This document shows, one piece after another, positions 1 through 11,699 of a stretch of DNA of 64,000 bases. Each line of letters begins with the position of its first letter. The stretch's first letter is position 1. Under the pieces are notes generated by a model that was given only the letters and a program-made list of their open reading frames with translations, did not search any database and was not told the DNA's origin. The stretch comes from Sphagnum magellanicum. Lineage: Eukaryota > Streptophyta > Sphagnopsida > Sphagnales > Sphagnaceae. The position numbers and the translations under genes were made by a program. The DNA lies in contig CM038915.1 of NCBI GenBank assembly GCA_021904315.1, positions 14,632,001 through 14,696,000 on the forward strand, written 5' to 3'.

Positions 1-352
1 ATTCTTGAAGTGTGGTTATAATAGAAAATAGAAATTTTATCTTTTAAAACCTATTAACCACATGTTTTACATTAGTCTTTATTGCAAAAAATAGACTTCA
101 AACCTATTTGCATTTCAAAAAAATAGTGACAAAAAGCTAATTGAAATGATTTGAAAGTTACAATTAATGCACAATAATGAATAATTATGTTTGCTTTAAT
201 CATTTAATTAAAAAAAATAATGTACAATAGGTTCTGATAAGTTTTATTGTTATTTTATATTTATTTTCATTCAACCTTGAAAAAATAATAAATACATATA
301 ATTTATTATGTTTACACATTAAAAATGCATATTATTCCTAAATGGTGCATTA
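1..352. other. AT-rich intergenic DNA, no feature
   Basis: Very AT-rich sequence with no long open frame, RNA gene or clear repeat structure that I can support. Confidence 0.6.
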
Positions 353-1095
353 ATGGGTGATGGTTCAATTTGGATAATCTACAAAACCATTGATGATAAG
401 GTGTGATCACATCAAACAAACTAAAAAAAATGTTGAATGAATACCAAAATTATTAACTTTGTTACATATATTTATGTGGTGCTGCTTTAATGCCATGTTA
501 TGTATGGGAAGTTGTAATAAATGATTAATATGATTGTTGAACAATTTAAACAAAAAATTAATTTAATTTAATTTTGGGTTTTAGTTTTAGTAAATGATGT
601 TTGGACTTGAACAATAATTGCTTTAGAAATAATCAATTTTGTAAAGGACTAAAATAAAGGTCTTTTCTTAATAGAATAAATATAATGGAAAACAATTGAA
701 ATGATAGTAACTTATTACCACACTCAAAAAACATTCATAATTAAAAACTTATGGGTGCAATCATCGTTAAACAAGTTGAAAACCATGTTGGATGATTGAA
801 AAATTTTCAATATTGTTAAACATATTTATGTAATGCCACTTTAATATCATGTTGATCAAGAAAAATTGTGCTAAATGATTTATATGGGTATCAAGGAATT
901 TTTTAAAAATCATTTAATTTAATAAACCGAATTTTGATTTTAGTAATGGACTTTTGAACTTTAACACCAAAAAATCAATTATATAAAACATTTGGCTAAA
1001 GACTCTTTTAATAAATAAAATTTGATGGGAAAAAAATTGAAATGATGATAACCTACCATCCATATATGAAAAACATTCATAATTTAAAAATTGTG
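353..1095. repeat. Diverged tandem duplication, about 0.35-0.4 kb unit
   Basis: Two diverged head-to-tail copies lie at about 353-750 and 751-1095. Matching anchors recur in the same order: ATGGGTG at 353 and 751, an ACATATTTATGT-like word near 466 and 820, ATTGAAATGAT at 694 and 1036, and AAAACATTCATAATT near 726 and 1068. The spacing drifts between 342 and 397 bp, so the copies differ by indels. There is no coding potential. Confidence 0.7.
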
Positions 1096-1096
1096 A

Positions 1097-1940
1097 TACT
1101 TGAAATTTGTAGAAATTCAAAATATAATTTCAGAATGTTCAAATTTCAAGAATCATTTGTTGAATGTAAATGGGTCATAATGTGTATGACATATGAACAA
1201 AATTGTGGCGTATGATACAAAAAAATAAATCTTAAAATAATTATCATATTTTAGCATGATTTGAAATTATGATGATTTTTTAAAACAAAACGTAGAATCT
1301 GGTAGAATTTGTACACTTTTAGACAATTCATATTTATTCAAAAAATGTTAACACAAATCATGTAATTTATTGGGGGAATTATAAATATTTTAAAAAACAT
1401 GTTTAAAAAAGGTATTTCAAAAAACTTTCTATGAAAAAGTCAAAATGTCCACAAAGGGCATGTTTGTGGTTGAGTCATTTGCCATCATTGTCTCATTTGA
1501 TTGTGATTAGACCCTTGTGAAATTTGAAATTTTTATAAATTAAAATTATGTTTCAAAATTTTAGAATTTCAAAAAAATTGCCACATGTAAATGAAGTGTA
1601 ATGTACATGACATACAAAACAAAATTGTAGTTTATGATGCAAAAAATTAATTTAGCTTCATAGTTAACATATTTTGGTATGATTTCAAATTATGATCATT
1701 TTTCAAGAATAAACATAAGATTTGCACACTTTTAAAAAATTCATAGACATTCAATAAATATTAACACAAAACATTTGATGTATTGAAGAAATTATAAATA
1801 TTTTTAGTAATATGTTGCAAAAGATTTCATTCAAAACATTTTTTTATGGAAAAATTAAAATGACCATAAATGTTTTTACAGTCCTTGGGTCTTTGTCATT
1901 GTTGGTTCATTTGATTGTGATTTGACTTTATAGACATTCA
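1097..1940. repeat. Diverged tandem duplication, about 414-bp unit
   Basis: Two diverged copies lie at about 1097-1515 and 1517-1935. Both begin with TGAAATTTG, both contain a GTAAATG...GTAATGT/GTGTATGACAT block followed by ACAAAATTGT and ATGATTTNAAATTATGAT, and both end with CATTTGATTGTGATT (1494 and 1908, 414 bp apart). It directly follows another, unrelated tandem duplication. Confidence 0.75.
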
Positions 1941-4544
1941 TGGCAAGGTTCAAAGAGAAAACACATTAATACAAAAAATAGCCAAATGAATTGAAAAGGC
2001 TTAAACAAATAGTTCATCACGTAATGGTTTTACCTTTTATGGTAGGTTCAAACTTCAAACAAAAAACCTTCCCATCTTAGATCTACAACTTTTCATCTAG
2101 ATGGATGGACTTCTATGGAACATGCCCATCCATCATATGCATCCATAATATTCCAAATCTCATTCACACATTGGGTGAAGTTTGAACCAAAATTTTATAC
2201 CCAAATTCTATTCCAATCTCCACTTATTATTTCCTATGGGTAGAGCTAGCAAAAAAAGACAAAGTACAAATTGATGTTTTTTACACTAAGCCTTCACAAT
2301 ATCTAGGTTTTTTTTGTTAAAAAATAGGTCATAGGTCACTTTAGTAAAACTTTGCACCTATGTGACTTTTTATAACAACTAAAATGGCTTGTTAATTTTT
2401 CATGTTACTATCAAAGGTCCCACAACAAAGTTCTATTTTGACTATGTAATATATTTGATAACCTTAGTTCAGTCAAAATCCCTTTTGTCAATTTGATGGA
2501 ATGACCATTGGGATAAATTTAGTAGTTTTTTAATTTCATGGTTCATGAGTCTTCAACCCTAGGGTAAAGAGGGCTTGAGTGAGTTGAAAATCCCCACTAA
2601 AGTTAAACAACTCAAAAAACAAGGATAAGACAATTCCCCCAAAACAAAGGATCAATGTTGTTTTGAAAAAACATCTTTTGGTGACTTGTGCCCAAAAAAC
2701 ATCCAAGACTTTGGAAGGTGCTTGATTGAAAAAGATTGGTTTTGGGATGTGTAAAAATATATAATGACATGTTTACAAAACACTAGGCATTTTATCTAGA
2801 TACATCACAATTGGTAGACAACTACTTGATATTTATCATGTCTTTTCTATGGTGTTGTTAGCATTAACAAATTTTTCCTCCTCCTTAGGATCTAAATGGT
2901 TTAAAACGAGTTTAACAATTGGTTGTTGAACAAAAGTTGTTTTAATATTTTGAAAAGAGGTGGATGTTTGGAACATCATAGCAATACCAAGTTGTCAAAC
3001 ATCCTTTTTATGTCTTAAAACACTAAATTGTAGCAAAGACAATAGTCATGCATAACACATTTATATACAATTTTCAATTTAAAATGGAGACCAATAATTG
3101 AAATATGTTGCACACCAACCCATCAACTATGCACATACAACTTCACATTTGGAAACCCATTTTTACTGGTTGTTAAGGGGCTATGCAACATGATCGATGC
3201 ATCTCCCTTCCTTTTTTGTGTTCCTAATTACTGCCAACCTAGTCTTGAAAACAAGCTCTCAAGATTCTCATCACGAGTACAATAGTCATCACAAGTATAA
3301 TAGTAGTCAAAGGTCCACACTTGTCAAAGTCCCCCTAGAATTGTGATGCTATGTAGTATGCACCTTGTAACTCATGAATCTCACTACTCATGTGCACCTT
3401 AACTTTTGTGCGTTCAAGCTCATGTGCATCTCAACTCCTATTTTGCTCATGGTTTCAGTAGTTGAAAGGTGAACTCTAACAAAAGAGAACATGCCTCCTT
3501 TCAAACTTGATGGTAACCAAGCACCATTTTTAATAGATTATCTGGTGGTATGGTGTCAAATCAATGTTGAAGGTATGGTATTATATTGATAAGTATTTAT
3601 TCTTGCCATTGGTGGACGATAAAAATTAATTTGAGTTTTTGAACTTGTCACCAAAAAATTGTTGTGTTTGTGGACATGTCCAAATTGTAAATGATCAGTT
3701 TTGGGATGTGTTCCATTGCCTTTCATTGCTTATTTTGGACTTGGAGACGTGGGACATAAAAACAAAAAAAAAAAACTGTGTAAAAACAACCCAGGAGGGA
3801 TGTCCCACTGCTTTTGTAACTTGTAAGTATACACCCAATATCAAAAGGACCTTGGCTTCTAATATGCAGCCAGGTGGAGTTTTTATACCTTTTGGAAAGT
3901 GCTAATTACTAATGTGTGTCTTTCTTGTTTCCTACGAGATACCTGGTGGGTATTTCATTGTGGACTAGTTGCATTGGAGCCTTGGCTCTCATATGTGAGG
4001 GAAGTGCAAATTTGAGAGTTTGTGTTGATCCCTTCCAAACTATAGGGCTAAAGAGAAAAAGACAAAAAGGTGGCCACAAAGTGACTGTGTGTTCCATGGT
4101 TTGGTCATTTTTTCCTTGGAGTTGTTGTGCATTTTTTCTTTTGATATCATTTGCTGATGGTTAATGTTGCATTTGAAGACAAATTTGTAAGATTTTGTAA
4201 TGGCTTTCTTTCCTCAACACTCTTTGACAGTTGAACTAACATCCAAGAACATCAATTTCAAAATAAAAAGATTCCACTACATTGTCATATTTTTGTGTCT
4301 TATAATTATGCATGGGTAAAATGATTATATGTCCCAATGTGCACAAGGGAAAAACTACATATTTTTTACAAACAATTTCAATTATTTTTGTAACCATCAA
4401 AGGTTTAATTGAAATTATTAATTGTTTGTCAAGTACAAGTAGAGTTAGTTTTGTCCTATTTTACTTTATTTTTGTGAAAGTGGCAATTTGTTTTGAATAA
4501 AATATGTTTTACATAGAGAAAAAATGGTTTCCAAAGTTTTTCCC
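1941..4544. other. Intergenic, no supported gene
   Basis: AT-rich sequence. Short open frames occur near 3639-4164, but they lack a recognisable domain, overlap on both strands and have no splice context. I see no RNA gene or structured repeat. Confidence 0.5.
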
Positions 4545-4990
4545 CCAAGAACTTTCACAAATTAGCAAAATTTCACCACAACATTTCATAAAGTCCAAAT
4601 GGCTTGATCTCAACTTAGTGAAAGATGAGGTTTACGAGAATACATGAAGCACCAAAAACACATTTTACACTTTTGTAAACAAAAGTTTCCAAGTTCCTCA
4701 CAAAATAGCAAAAATTCATGACAAAAAGAATCATTGAATCCAAGTGCCTTGATCTCAACTTGGTTTTCTAAGAGTGGAATCCATATGAATCATTAAAACA
4801 AATTTTACATTGAAAAATGAATAAAATCAGTTTTTTTAATCCAAAAACATTTTCACAAAGTAGCAAAAATTCACAACCAAAAAATAAAATAAAATTTCTG
4901 AGTCGAAGTGCATTGACCTTGACTTAGCTTTGAGCAGCATCAAACGATAAGGTTGACAAGGATCCATGTGAAGCACGTATTGTTCAATAA
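4545..4990. repeat. Three-unit diverged tandem repeat, about 145-163 bp
   Basis: A block consisting of CACAAANTAGCAAAAATTCA, then GTCCAAATG/CCAAGTGC, then CTTGATCTCAACTTRG occurs three times. The CTTGATCTCAACTT anchor is at 4603 and 4748, with a diverged form (CATTGACCTTGACTTAG) at 4911. The third copy is the most diverged. Confidence 0.7.
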
Positions 4991-5070
4991 CAAAGTTCCC
5001 CATCCTACCCATTCTTTTCACATAGCACCTTATGAAAAGAAGCTAAGCTTTGTACGATTCTTCTTTCCAT

Positions 5071-5281
5071 CTTTTAAGTACACTTCACTTTGCTTTGCAT
5101 GAAGTGAAGAGTGTACAACGTACATGCCTCGTTTCATGGATGGACACATAAAAAAAAATCACTATTCCTCTCCAGTCTTTTAAGTACACTTTACTTTGCT
5201 TTGCATGAAGTGAAGAGTCTACAACGTACATGCCTCGTTTCATGGATGGACACATAAAAAAAAATCACTATTCCTCTCTAC
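5071..5281. repeat. Recent 106-bp tandem duplication
   Basis: Two nearly identical head-to-tail copies (5071-5176 and 5177-5281) differ at only a few bases. Each holds a small hairpin (CTTCACTT ... AAGTGAAG; TTTACTT in the second copy) followed by a TGTAC-AAC-GTACA inverted repeat (TCTAC in the second). The high identity marks it as much younger than the flanking duplications. Confidence 0.9.
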
Positions 5282-5640
5282 TCAAACCCATGCTATCTCT
5301 TTACAAAACTCAAATGCAAAACTTTTGAAATCTTCTTCTTCTTCGATTGCTTGGGTTTAGTTGTTTCAGTAGCCCTTGTTTTAGAATTTTTTAATTGTTT
5401 CAGTTTGGGTCCTCAAGAAGTTGTTGGGCAACACAGACAAGCATTGTTGTTCTTTTTTCACATGGCATTTTTCAATAATGAGAACAACTTTCCAAGGAGA
5501 GAAGGCAAAATAATGGGGCCCTATTTAGGTGACCAAAAGAAGTCCCAGTAGACCTGGTCTATAAAATTGGTCAATGGTCTACTATTGCTGGCTATAGTCC
5601 TTCCTGTGTCTATGTTGGTAACTTACTATGTTCATTCCAA
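5282..5640. other. Intergenic, nothing recognised
   Basis: The short open frame at 5351-5551 has no recognisable similarity and starts within low-complexity TTCTTC sequence. I do not support a gene here. Confidence 0.5.
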
Positions 5641-6087
5641 CTAGTGTGGCCTGTGCCGTTGGCCCAAGTGTTACCACATCCTCAACTGATTTTTCCTTCC
5701 AAAACCTGGTTTTTTGGAATTTATTTGGGTTTTCAGTGGCAGAAATCAATTAGGAATCAATATCTCCCACATTCTGAATCCAAATCTTACCAAATAAATT
5801 CCATTAAATCTTTGCTTATCAAGATCTTTCCAACAGCACCAAAGGCACATTCCAATTCCTCTCGAATTTTCAGTTACGATTTAATTTAAATTTCACTGAA
5901 AAAATCATTCAATATTCAAGAAACTTTTGCAACACACGTCCAAACCTCATGGAACCAAGCCCATGCACCGCTCCTCATCTAGAGCTTTTCAAAGACACCA
6001 AGAACACGATCTGAAGCATCCCAGTGCAGTAGATCTCATAACCACAAAACAAAACAAACTACCTTTCTTCATAGGTAGATAGATAGG
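5641..6087. repeat. Dispersed repeat, copy 1 (about 447 bp)
   Basis: This segment matches 22811-23253 from end to end. Both start CTAGTGTRGC, then run TTGGCCCARGTGT, ACACATC, CTCAACTGATTTTTC, ATCAATATCT, TTTCCAACA/TTTCCAAGA and GAGCTTTYC, and both end ACAAAACAAACTACC followed by TTCATAGRTAGAT. The copies differ by many substitutions and small indels, so insertion was old. No coding frame or terminal inverted repeat was found, so its class (LINE, LTR or non-autonomous) is unknown. Confidence 0.8.
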
Positions 6088-6159
6088 CTTGTCCACTTCA
6101 ACAAAGGGTGTCCATACAAAATCCAAACCCAATCTAGAATTGTTGATGGAGGGACTAAA

Positions 6160-6285
6160 AGTGGCTTGGGCAGTCACAATCACTCTTGTTCATCTTTCTC
6201 TAATAAGCCACTTTAGTGGCTTGGGCCCTCACAATACTCTTTTTTACACTTCTCCAATAAGCCACTTTGGTGGCTTGTTGTGCTC
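6160..6285. repeat. 55-bp tandem repeat with hairpins
   Basis: About 2.3 units start with RGTGGCTTG at 6160, 6215 and 6269. The unit junction AAGCCACTTTAGTGGCTT (6206-6223) is an 8-bp perfect hairpin with a 2-nt loop. Confidence 0.7.
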
Positions 6286-8699
6286 CTAATCCAAAGGTGC
6301 TTCAACTTTCCCTCTCTTCAATATACACCAAAATATCACCAATCCCTTTATATTCAACATATCCCATTTTCAACCATTTGGGGAAAGGTGAGAGGCTGTC
6401 TCCCCACATTGTATTGGGAAATAAACAAGCTCCTAGCTTTTAAAAGCTTTTAGTGTACCCTAGTACAACAGCAACTTTGACCCAAAAAAAGAAGAAGATT
6501 AAGGAGAATGTTCTTAATAATTGTAACTCAAAATTTCTTAGAAAGTGACAATTAAGGATTTCAACATGGTTTCCACATGTCAAAATGAAACACAAAAATA
6601 AATCCTTCAAATTTGAGTTTGAGGTTTTAGAAAATCAACATGACTTTTGTGCCACATATTAAACTACAAAAATATAGGTTGCACCATAAAGGTCTTCAAC
6701 ATGTTCAAATCGTTGAAATGAAACCATACCTTAAATTTAGTAAATGAAGTGGTACATAATGTAAATGGAATGGTATTTTAAAATTTCTTTTTTTGGGGTG
6801 AAATTCCTCCATATATCATTGTTCACTTTAGCCCTTCTTTTTGCTTAATGAAAATCAAGAAAGAAAAACCCAAATTAACTTGCCTGAATTTTGTTTTGTG
6901 ATTTTATGGAGGGGCCAAAAGACAATTGGGTGCAACCACACTAAGAAAAATCACAAGTGTAATGAATGCTCGGTATTTCATGTTTTGATGTCAAAAATTC
7001 TATTAATGTTACAAGCTTTTAATGTGTTTATAATGTACATGACAATATTTTTAATATGTTATGAAAACATGTGGCAAATTTTTGAATGAATCTTACAAAC
7101 ATAAGATATTCACAAGCACTACAAAGCATTGTAAATAGTGTTTTCGCTATTTTTCTCATTTTTGAATGACTTGAAATGCATTCAAAATGACATAATAATT
7201 ATTCACGCCTCTACATATTAACATAATGTTACATCTCTTTGTGTCATGAATATTTTTGGTGACTATAAAAATCATGGAATTCTAGTCCACCTTGTTATAT
7301 AACCAATCATAGTCTACCATACCATCTTAATAGGTGAATTGATTATTTTTTAAATAGTCAATTGAGTGGGCAAGAGTAACCCCCTATTAAGGTGTTTGCA
7401 TCCAATTGCACTAACTCCTTTTGTTGTCTCGTTCTTTATTTTTATTAGTTTTCAACATAATTATTTCCCTTATTTTTTCAATATTTATGGATGATTATTT
7501 TTTTCATAATTAAATTAAGGATTATTTTTGTTGTGCAACCTCAACCCTAGGCTTGTGACCAAGCTAATACATGACAAGAAATGTGGGTTAGGACAATGTT
7601 CTTGGATTTAAACACATTCTGACATGTGTGAGAAAATGTAAAAAGATGACATTCAACATGCTCATATGGATTCCCATTTTTAGAATTGGAAGTCTTAGAT
7701 TGTTCTAAAAATTTGGAACAAAGTTTGTGGGATCAAACCTTGTTTAACTTGGTTTTATTTAAACATTGGAAATATCTTAATTGATGACATATGACTGTTA
7801 TTTAAAATTTTGTCACATGTGACTTAACATAACAAGTGATTTAATAGGTGATTTAACCTTTAACAAAACTTAACTTACAATTACAAAAAATGATAGGTAA
7901 CATTAAAATAGGTTATGGTAGTTTGTAAAACTAGTTGTTGACAAAACATGTGGTCTAATGAACAAGTACTTAGAACGTGCATATTTTTGAATTTCTTTTT
8001 GGATTGTTAGTGTATATATTAGCTAATGATTTTTTACATTGTCTATTCAAGTTGTTCAAATTTTGAATTAATTTGTGTATAAATAGGAGGAAAGGAAAGC
8101 AAATTGAGCATTGAATTTTTGTTTTTTTATTCTCATTTCAAACTTGCAAAAGAGAATGAAACATTTTTTTTGCAGTTTTATTTTCTTAGAAGTTTAGCAA
8201 TATGAATACATTTGCTTAAAATTGTACATAGGATTTGAGATTTTCATTTTGAATATACCTATTGTTGTTTTTTTAACTTGTTACAAAAAATTGAAAAATT
8301 CAATAAGCTTGATGGGAATATGGAAAAGTCGTTGACATTTGGCAATCACATAATGGATTAAAGTTCAAACGATTCATCTCAATTTTTTTTGGTTATATTC
8401 ATCAACTAGTAGATTAGAATTGAAAAGCACTAACATTTTTGAATTTTGCTTTGTATCATTTTTTAATTTATTTGTGCAATTTTAAAGATAATTTTATTGT
8501 TTCTTGATTCATTGTGAAAGCATTATGAAATAGGTCGAAATTAGTGTAAAATTTTTAAAGGAAATCAGGCGTCCAATTTGTAAAATAATTTTTTTCAAAT
8601 TTTTTATTGTTGGGAAGAGTTGATTTTATTTTAGGTTCAAAAATAATGCAGAGGATTTTTAAAAACTTATTGATTTCAAGAGATGTCAAAAATAATCAT
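6286..8699. other. Intergenic, no supported gene
   Basis: AT-rich sequence with one short open frame at 6841-7089 that resembles nothing I recognise. No RNA gene, tandem array or transposon end was identified. Confidence 0.5.
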
Positions 8700-9850
8700 T
8701 TAAATTTTTAACAAATATTTGGATGAAATTACAGATCAACATGTGTTAAAACTTGCACAAATGCAAGATGAACAACATGTGGGAAATGAACCACTAAATG
8801 CACCAAACATGGATGTAGCATAAAGGGTAAAAACCAATGAACAACATTAAATTGCAGTTGAACTGGTTGTGGTTGTGTAGAGGGACTCAACATTACCTTC
8901 AACCACTCACCAAATGATAGCACAAACATAAACCCAACCATGGGCAATGAGTGTTCACAATGGTGGCAATCATGAATTTGCACAATAGTTTGATGAAATT
9001 GTCTCCACACAACAAAAATGGCAATTTATGACCCTTGGTTATTTCACATTTAGAACATGTGTACCTACACCAACAACAATTTTTTATGGTTTGCAAAATT
9101 AACCACCAAATCCCAACATTAGTTTGGTAACCACATGGAATGAATCCAACTTATCAATAAGTTGGAACAACTTTGTTACATTGATCAAAGACCTTCAAAT
9201 CAATCAATTTCCATACCACATTTGGAACATATTGAACTTTGAACAACATTAATGATTGTTTGATAGAAACCAACATGTCAACCTACCACTTGGACAACTA
9301 GATTAATGCCTTGTCAAAGTGAAAGACCATAAATTCCACATTATATGCTAGTTCCAAAAGGAAACCAAGGTGTTGGAATTGTAACTTGTTTTTATTGTTA
9401 ACAAGTGGGACATCAATTTCATTGTTGCCCCTTTGTTGAAGATAGATTAAATCAATTGTTGAAAAAGAAAGTGATGAATGTTTATCAACCTATCATTCCA
9501 ACTATTACAATAGTATTACCTAATGTAAATCCGAATAAGGAAGTCAAGTCATGAATCTTAGCATTGGTCATATTGTAATATTTATTAATTATCAGCCAAC
9601 TTGACCACCACTTGTTACCAGGTAGAACCAATGTTTTACATACATCTACATGTCATATGTGGTATAATGTCATAGTCCCTTATATTCCTTTAGATTTTAA
9701 TTTGTATCCAACATATTTTATTGGAGCAAAAAAATTTGATCCTTTAATTTTAAGGAATTATACTAGTTATGTAACCATGTATGTCCATACAATCCCATAA
9801 CAACCTATGATACCATCAATACAAATACCACATATTGGTAACCAATTCAT
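8700..9850 (+). mobile_element. Decayed retroelement gag region with zinc knuckle
   Basis: The plus strand carries a stop-riddled coding remnant. Around 9387-9428 one frame reads C-F-Y-C-stop-Q-V-G-H-Q-F-H-C-C, which fits the retroviral-type zinc knuckle CX2CX4HX4C with one internal stop. Upstream the sequence is Asn/His/Gln-rich, as in gag. Downstream there is a short basic stretch and an Asn/Pro-rich segment. No protease, reverse transcriptase or integrase follows before the minisatellite at 10.15 kb, and no LTR pair was found. The family (gypsy or other) cannot be decided. It is certainly non-functional. Confidence 0.45.
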
Positions 9851-10153
9851 TTTAGTGGTTCAACTAGTCATTAGTAAGAACAAAAGCCTAAAGTGAAGAC
9901 AAAAAACAATGGAGCTTTAACAAATGAAAATGAGAAAAACATGAAAATTGGAACTGCCCATTTATATAGTTCCATGTAAAAAAACCACTAAAAGTTGTGC
10001 TTCCATAAAGAAAACCCTAGAATTGCTTTATAATGAAAATTGTTTAAAATATTCAAAAGTGCAAGCCTTAAGAAATCCTTCAAATTGCTTTGTGAAAGGA
10101 AAGACAATGTTTTTAAAGGAAGATCAAAGAGGTAATTCAAGTGTGTTGGTACA

Positions 10154-10786
10154 AAAGTTTCAAAGAAGTCTTTCACAAGTGCTCTTTAAAAAAAATGCCA
10201 ACAAAAAATGGCAAAGAAGTCCTTAAAGTGTGCCCAAAAAAAAAAGATGTCAAAAAACAAGTTTCAAAATAGTTCCTAAATGTGCTGGAAAAAAAATGTC
10301 AAAACAAGTTTCAAAAGAGTTTCTAAAGTGTGCCCAAATAAAGACAAGTGGGTAAAACAAGTTTCAAAGAAGTCTCTCAAGTGTGCCCAAAAGAAAAGGT
10401 GGCCAAAAAAGCTTCAAAGAAATCCCTCATTTGTGCCCAAACTAAAAGAAGTATATAAAAAAGTTTCAAAGGAGTCATCAAGTGTGCCCAAACAAAAAAA
10501 GGTGGCCAAAAAAAGTGTTACACAACTCTCTCAAATGTGCCCCCCCAAAAAGAAAGGGCCAAAAAAGGCATCAAAGTAGTCTTTAAAATGTGTGCAAAGA
10601 AAAAAAAGTGGCCAAAAAAAGTTTCAAAGAAGCCCCTCAAGGGTACCCAAGGAAAAAAGAAGTGACCAAAAAAAAGTTTCAAAGAAGTCCCTCAAATGTG
10701 CCCAAACAAAAATAAAAGTAAAAAAAAGTTACAAAGCAGTCCCTCAAATGTGCCCAAAAGAGAAAAAGAAGTGCCAAGAAAAAAAA
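10154..10786. repeat. 52-bp A-rich minisatellite, about 12 units
   Basis: The unit is roughly GTTTCAAAGAAGTC, CCTCAAGTGTGCCCAAA, then an A-rich tail ending GGCCAAAAAA. Units begin near 10154, 10210, 10260, 10308, 10361, 10411, 10463, 10515, 10568, 10621, 10676 and 10728 (spacing 48-58 bp). Frames through the array read as Lys/Ser-rich 'SKKSLKCAQ'-like repeats, but because unit length varies the frame shifts, and I treat these open frames as a consequence of the repeat. Confidence 0.85.
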
Positions 10787-10799
10787 GTTCAAATCCCAT

Positions 10800-11690
10800 T
10801 TCACCCCCTATTATCAGGTCTGATCCCTGGTTTCAGGATTTTCACCCCCAGTTATGGGGACTTTACAGAATCCAAAAACAGGGGATGAAACAAATAGAGG
10901 GGATGGAACAAGGGATGGGACTGGAGAGGACTTTCTGGAAAATAGGGGTTTGTTTGTTTATTTGGATGTGAACACACAGTAACCCTCCCAAACTGCCAGA
11001 ACCCTTGTTGCTACATTCAAGTGAGGAATGCAATGAAGGAGTGTAGACCAGTGTTGGGCAGTTATCAGAAGCAAGGAACAGACCCCCGGCTGTTATTGGG
11101 CTGGTTCTTACAGTTCATAACTGTGGTCCTCAAAAAATCTTAGTTAATTTTTTTCTTTGAAAATAATCAAACAGCCGCCTGTAAAACCACCAGTTCTTAA
11201 CTGATTCTTTCCTCGTCCCTTGATGAAAACCACCAGTGCTTTGAGGTTTTTCAAACAAGATTAGCAGGACCTTGCAATGTTCAGAACAAAATTCGAGATG
11301 AAGCAATGCAATAATATTGTTAGTGCAATCATACATACATAGGTGGAGCTAATAATGAACTGTTAACACATTGATACAAACACACGAGAAGTTAACAAAT
11401 CTTCTTTGTTAGTACACATTGACAATTGTTTAAAGTCCCAAGGAACCAATCTTCAGTTCGTGATTTCTCTGCAAACACTAGCAACCCACTTTTCAACTGC
11501 CAACAATTTCAGATTCATCATTATCTATCATCTCTATTCACCCTGCTAATAATCAACAGCTATAAGCTTACACCTCATAGATCCAGCTGGACACAGTTTG
11601 TATGCTACAGGCATGGCATCTTATATTCAACAATGCCAAGGTGGTGTGTATAACACTACTGGCATATCAACAACACTTCACGTGTAAGTT
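10800..11690. other. Intergenic, nothing recognised
   Basis: Mixed-composition sequence. A CCAGTGTTGGGCAGTTAT word at about 11048 resembles words at 34044 (CCAGTGTTGGCCAGTT) and 48989 (CCAGTGTTGGGTGG), possibly transposon ends. I cannot support a gene. Confidence 0.4.
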
Positions 11691-11699
11691 TCACTGCAA

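Noticed and set aside
10280-10971. Lysine-rich open frames
   Set aside because: They follow from the 52-bp A-rich minisatellite, and the frame drifts with unit length.
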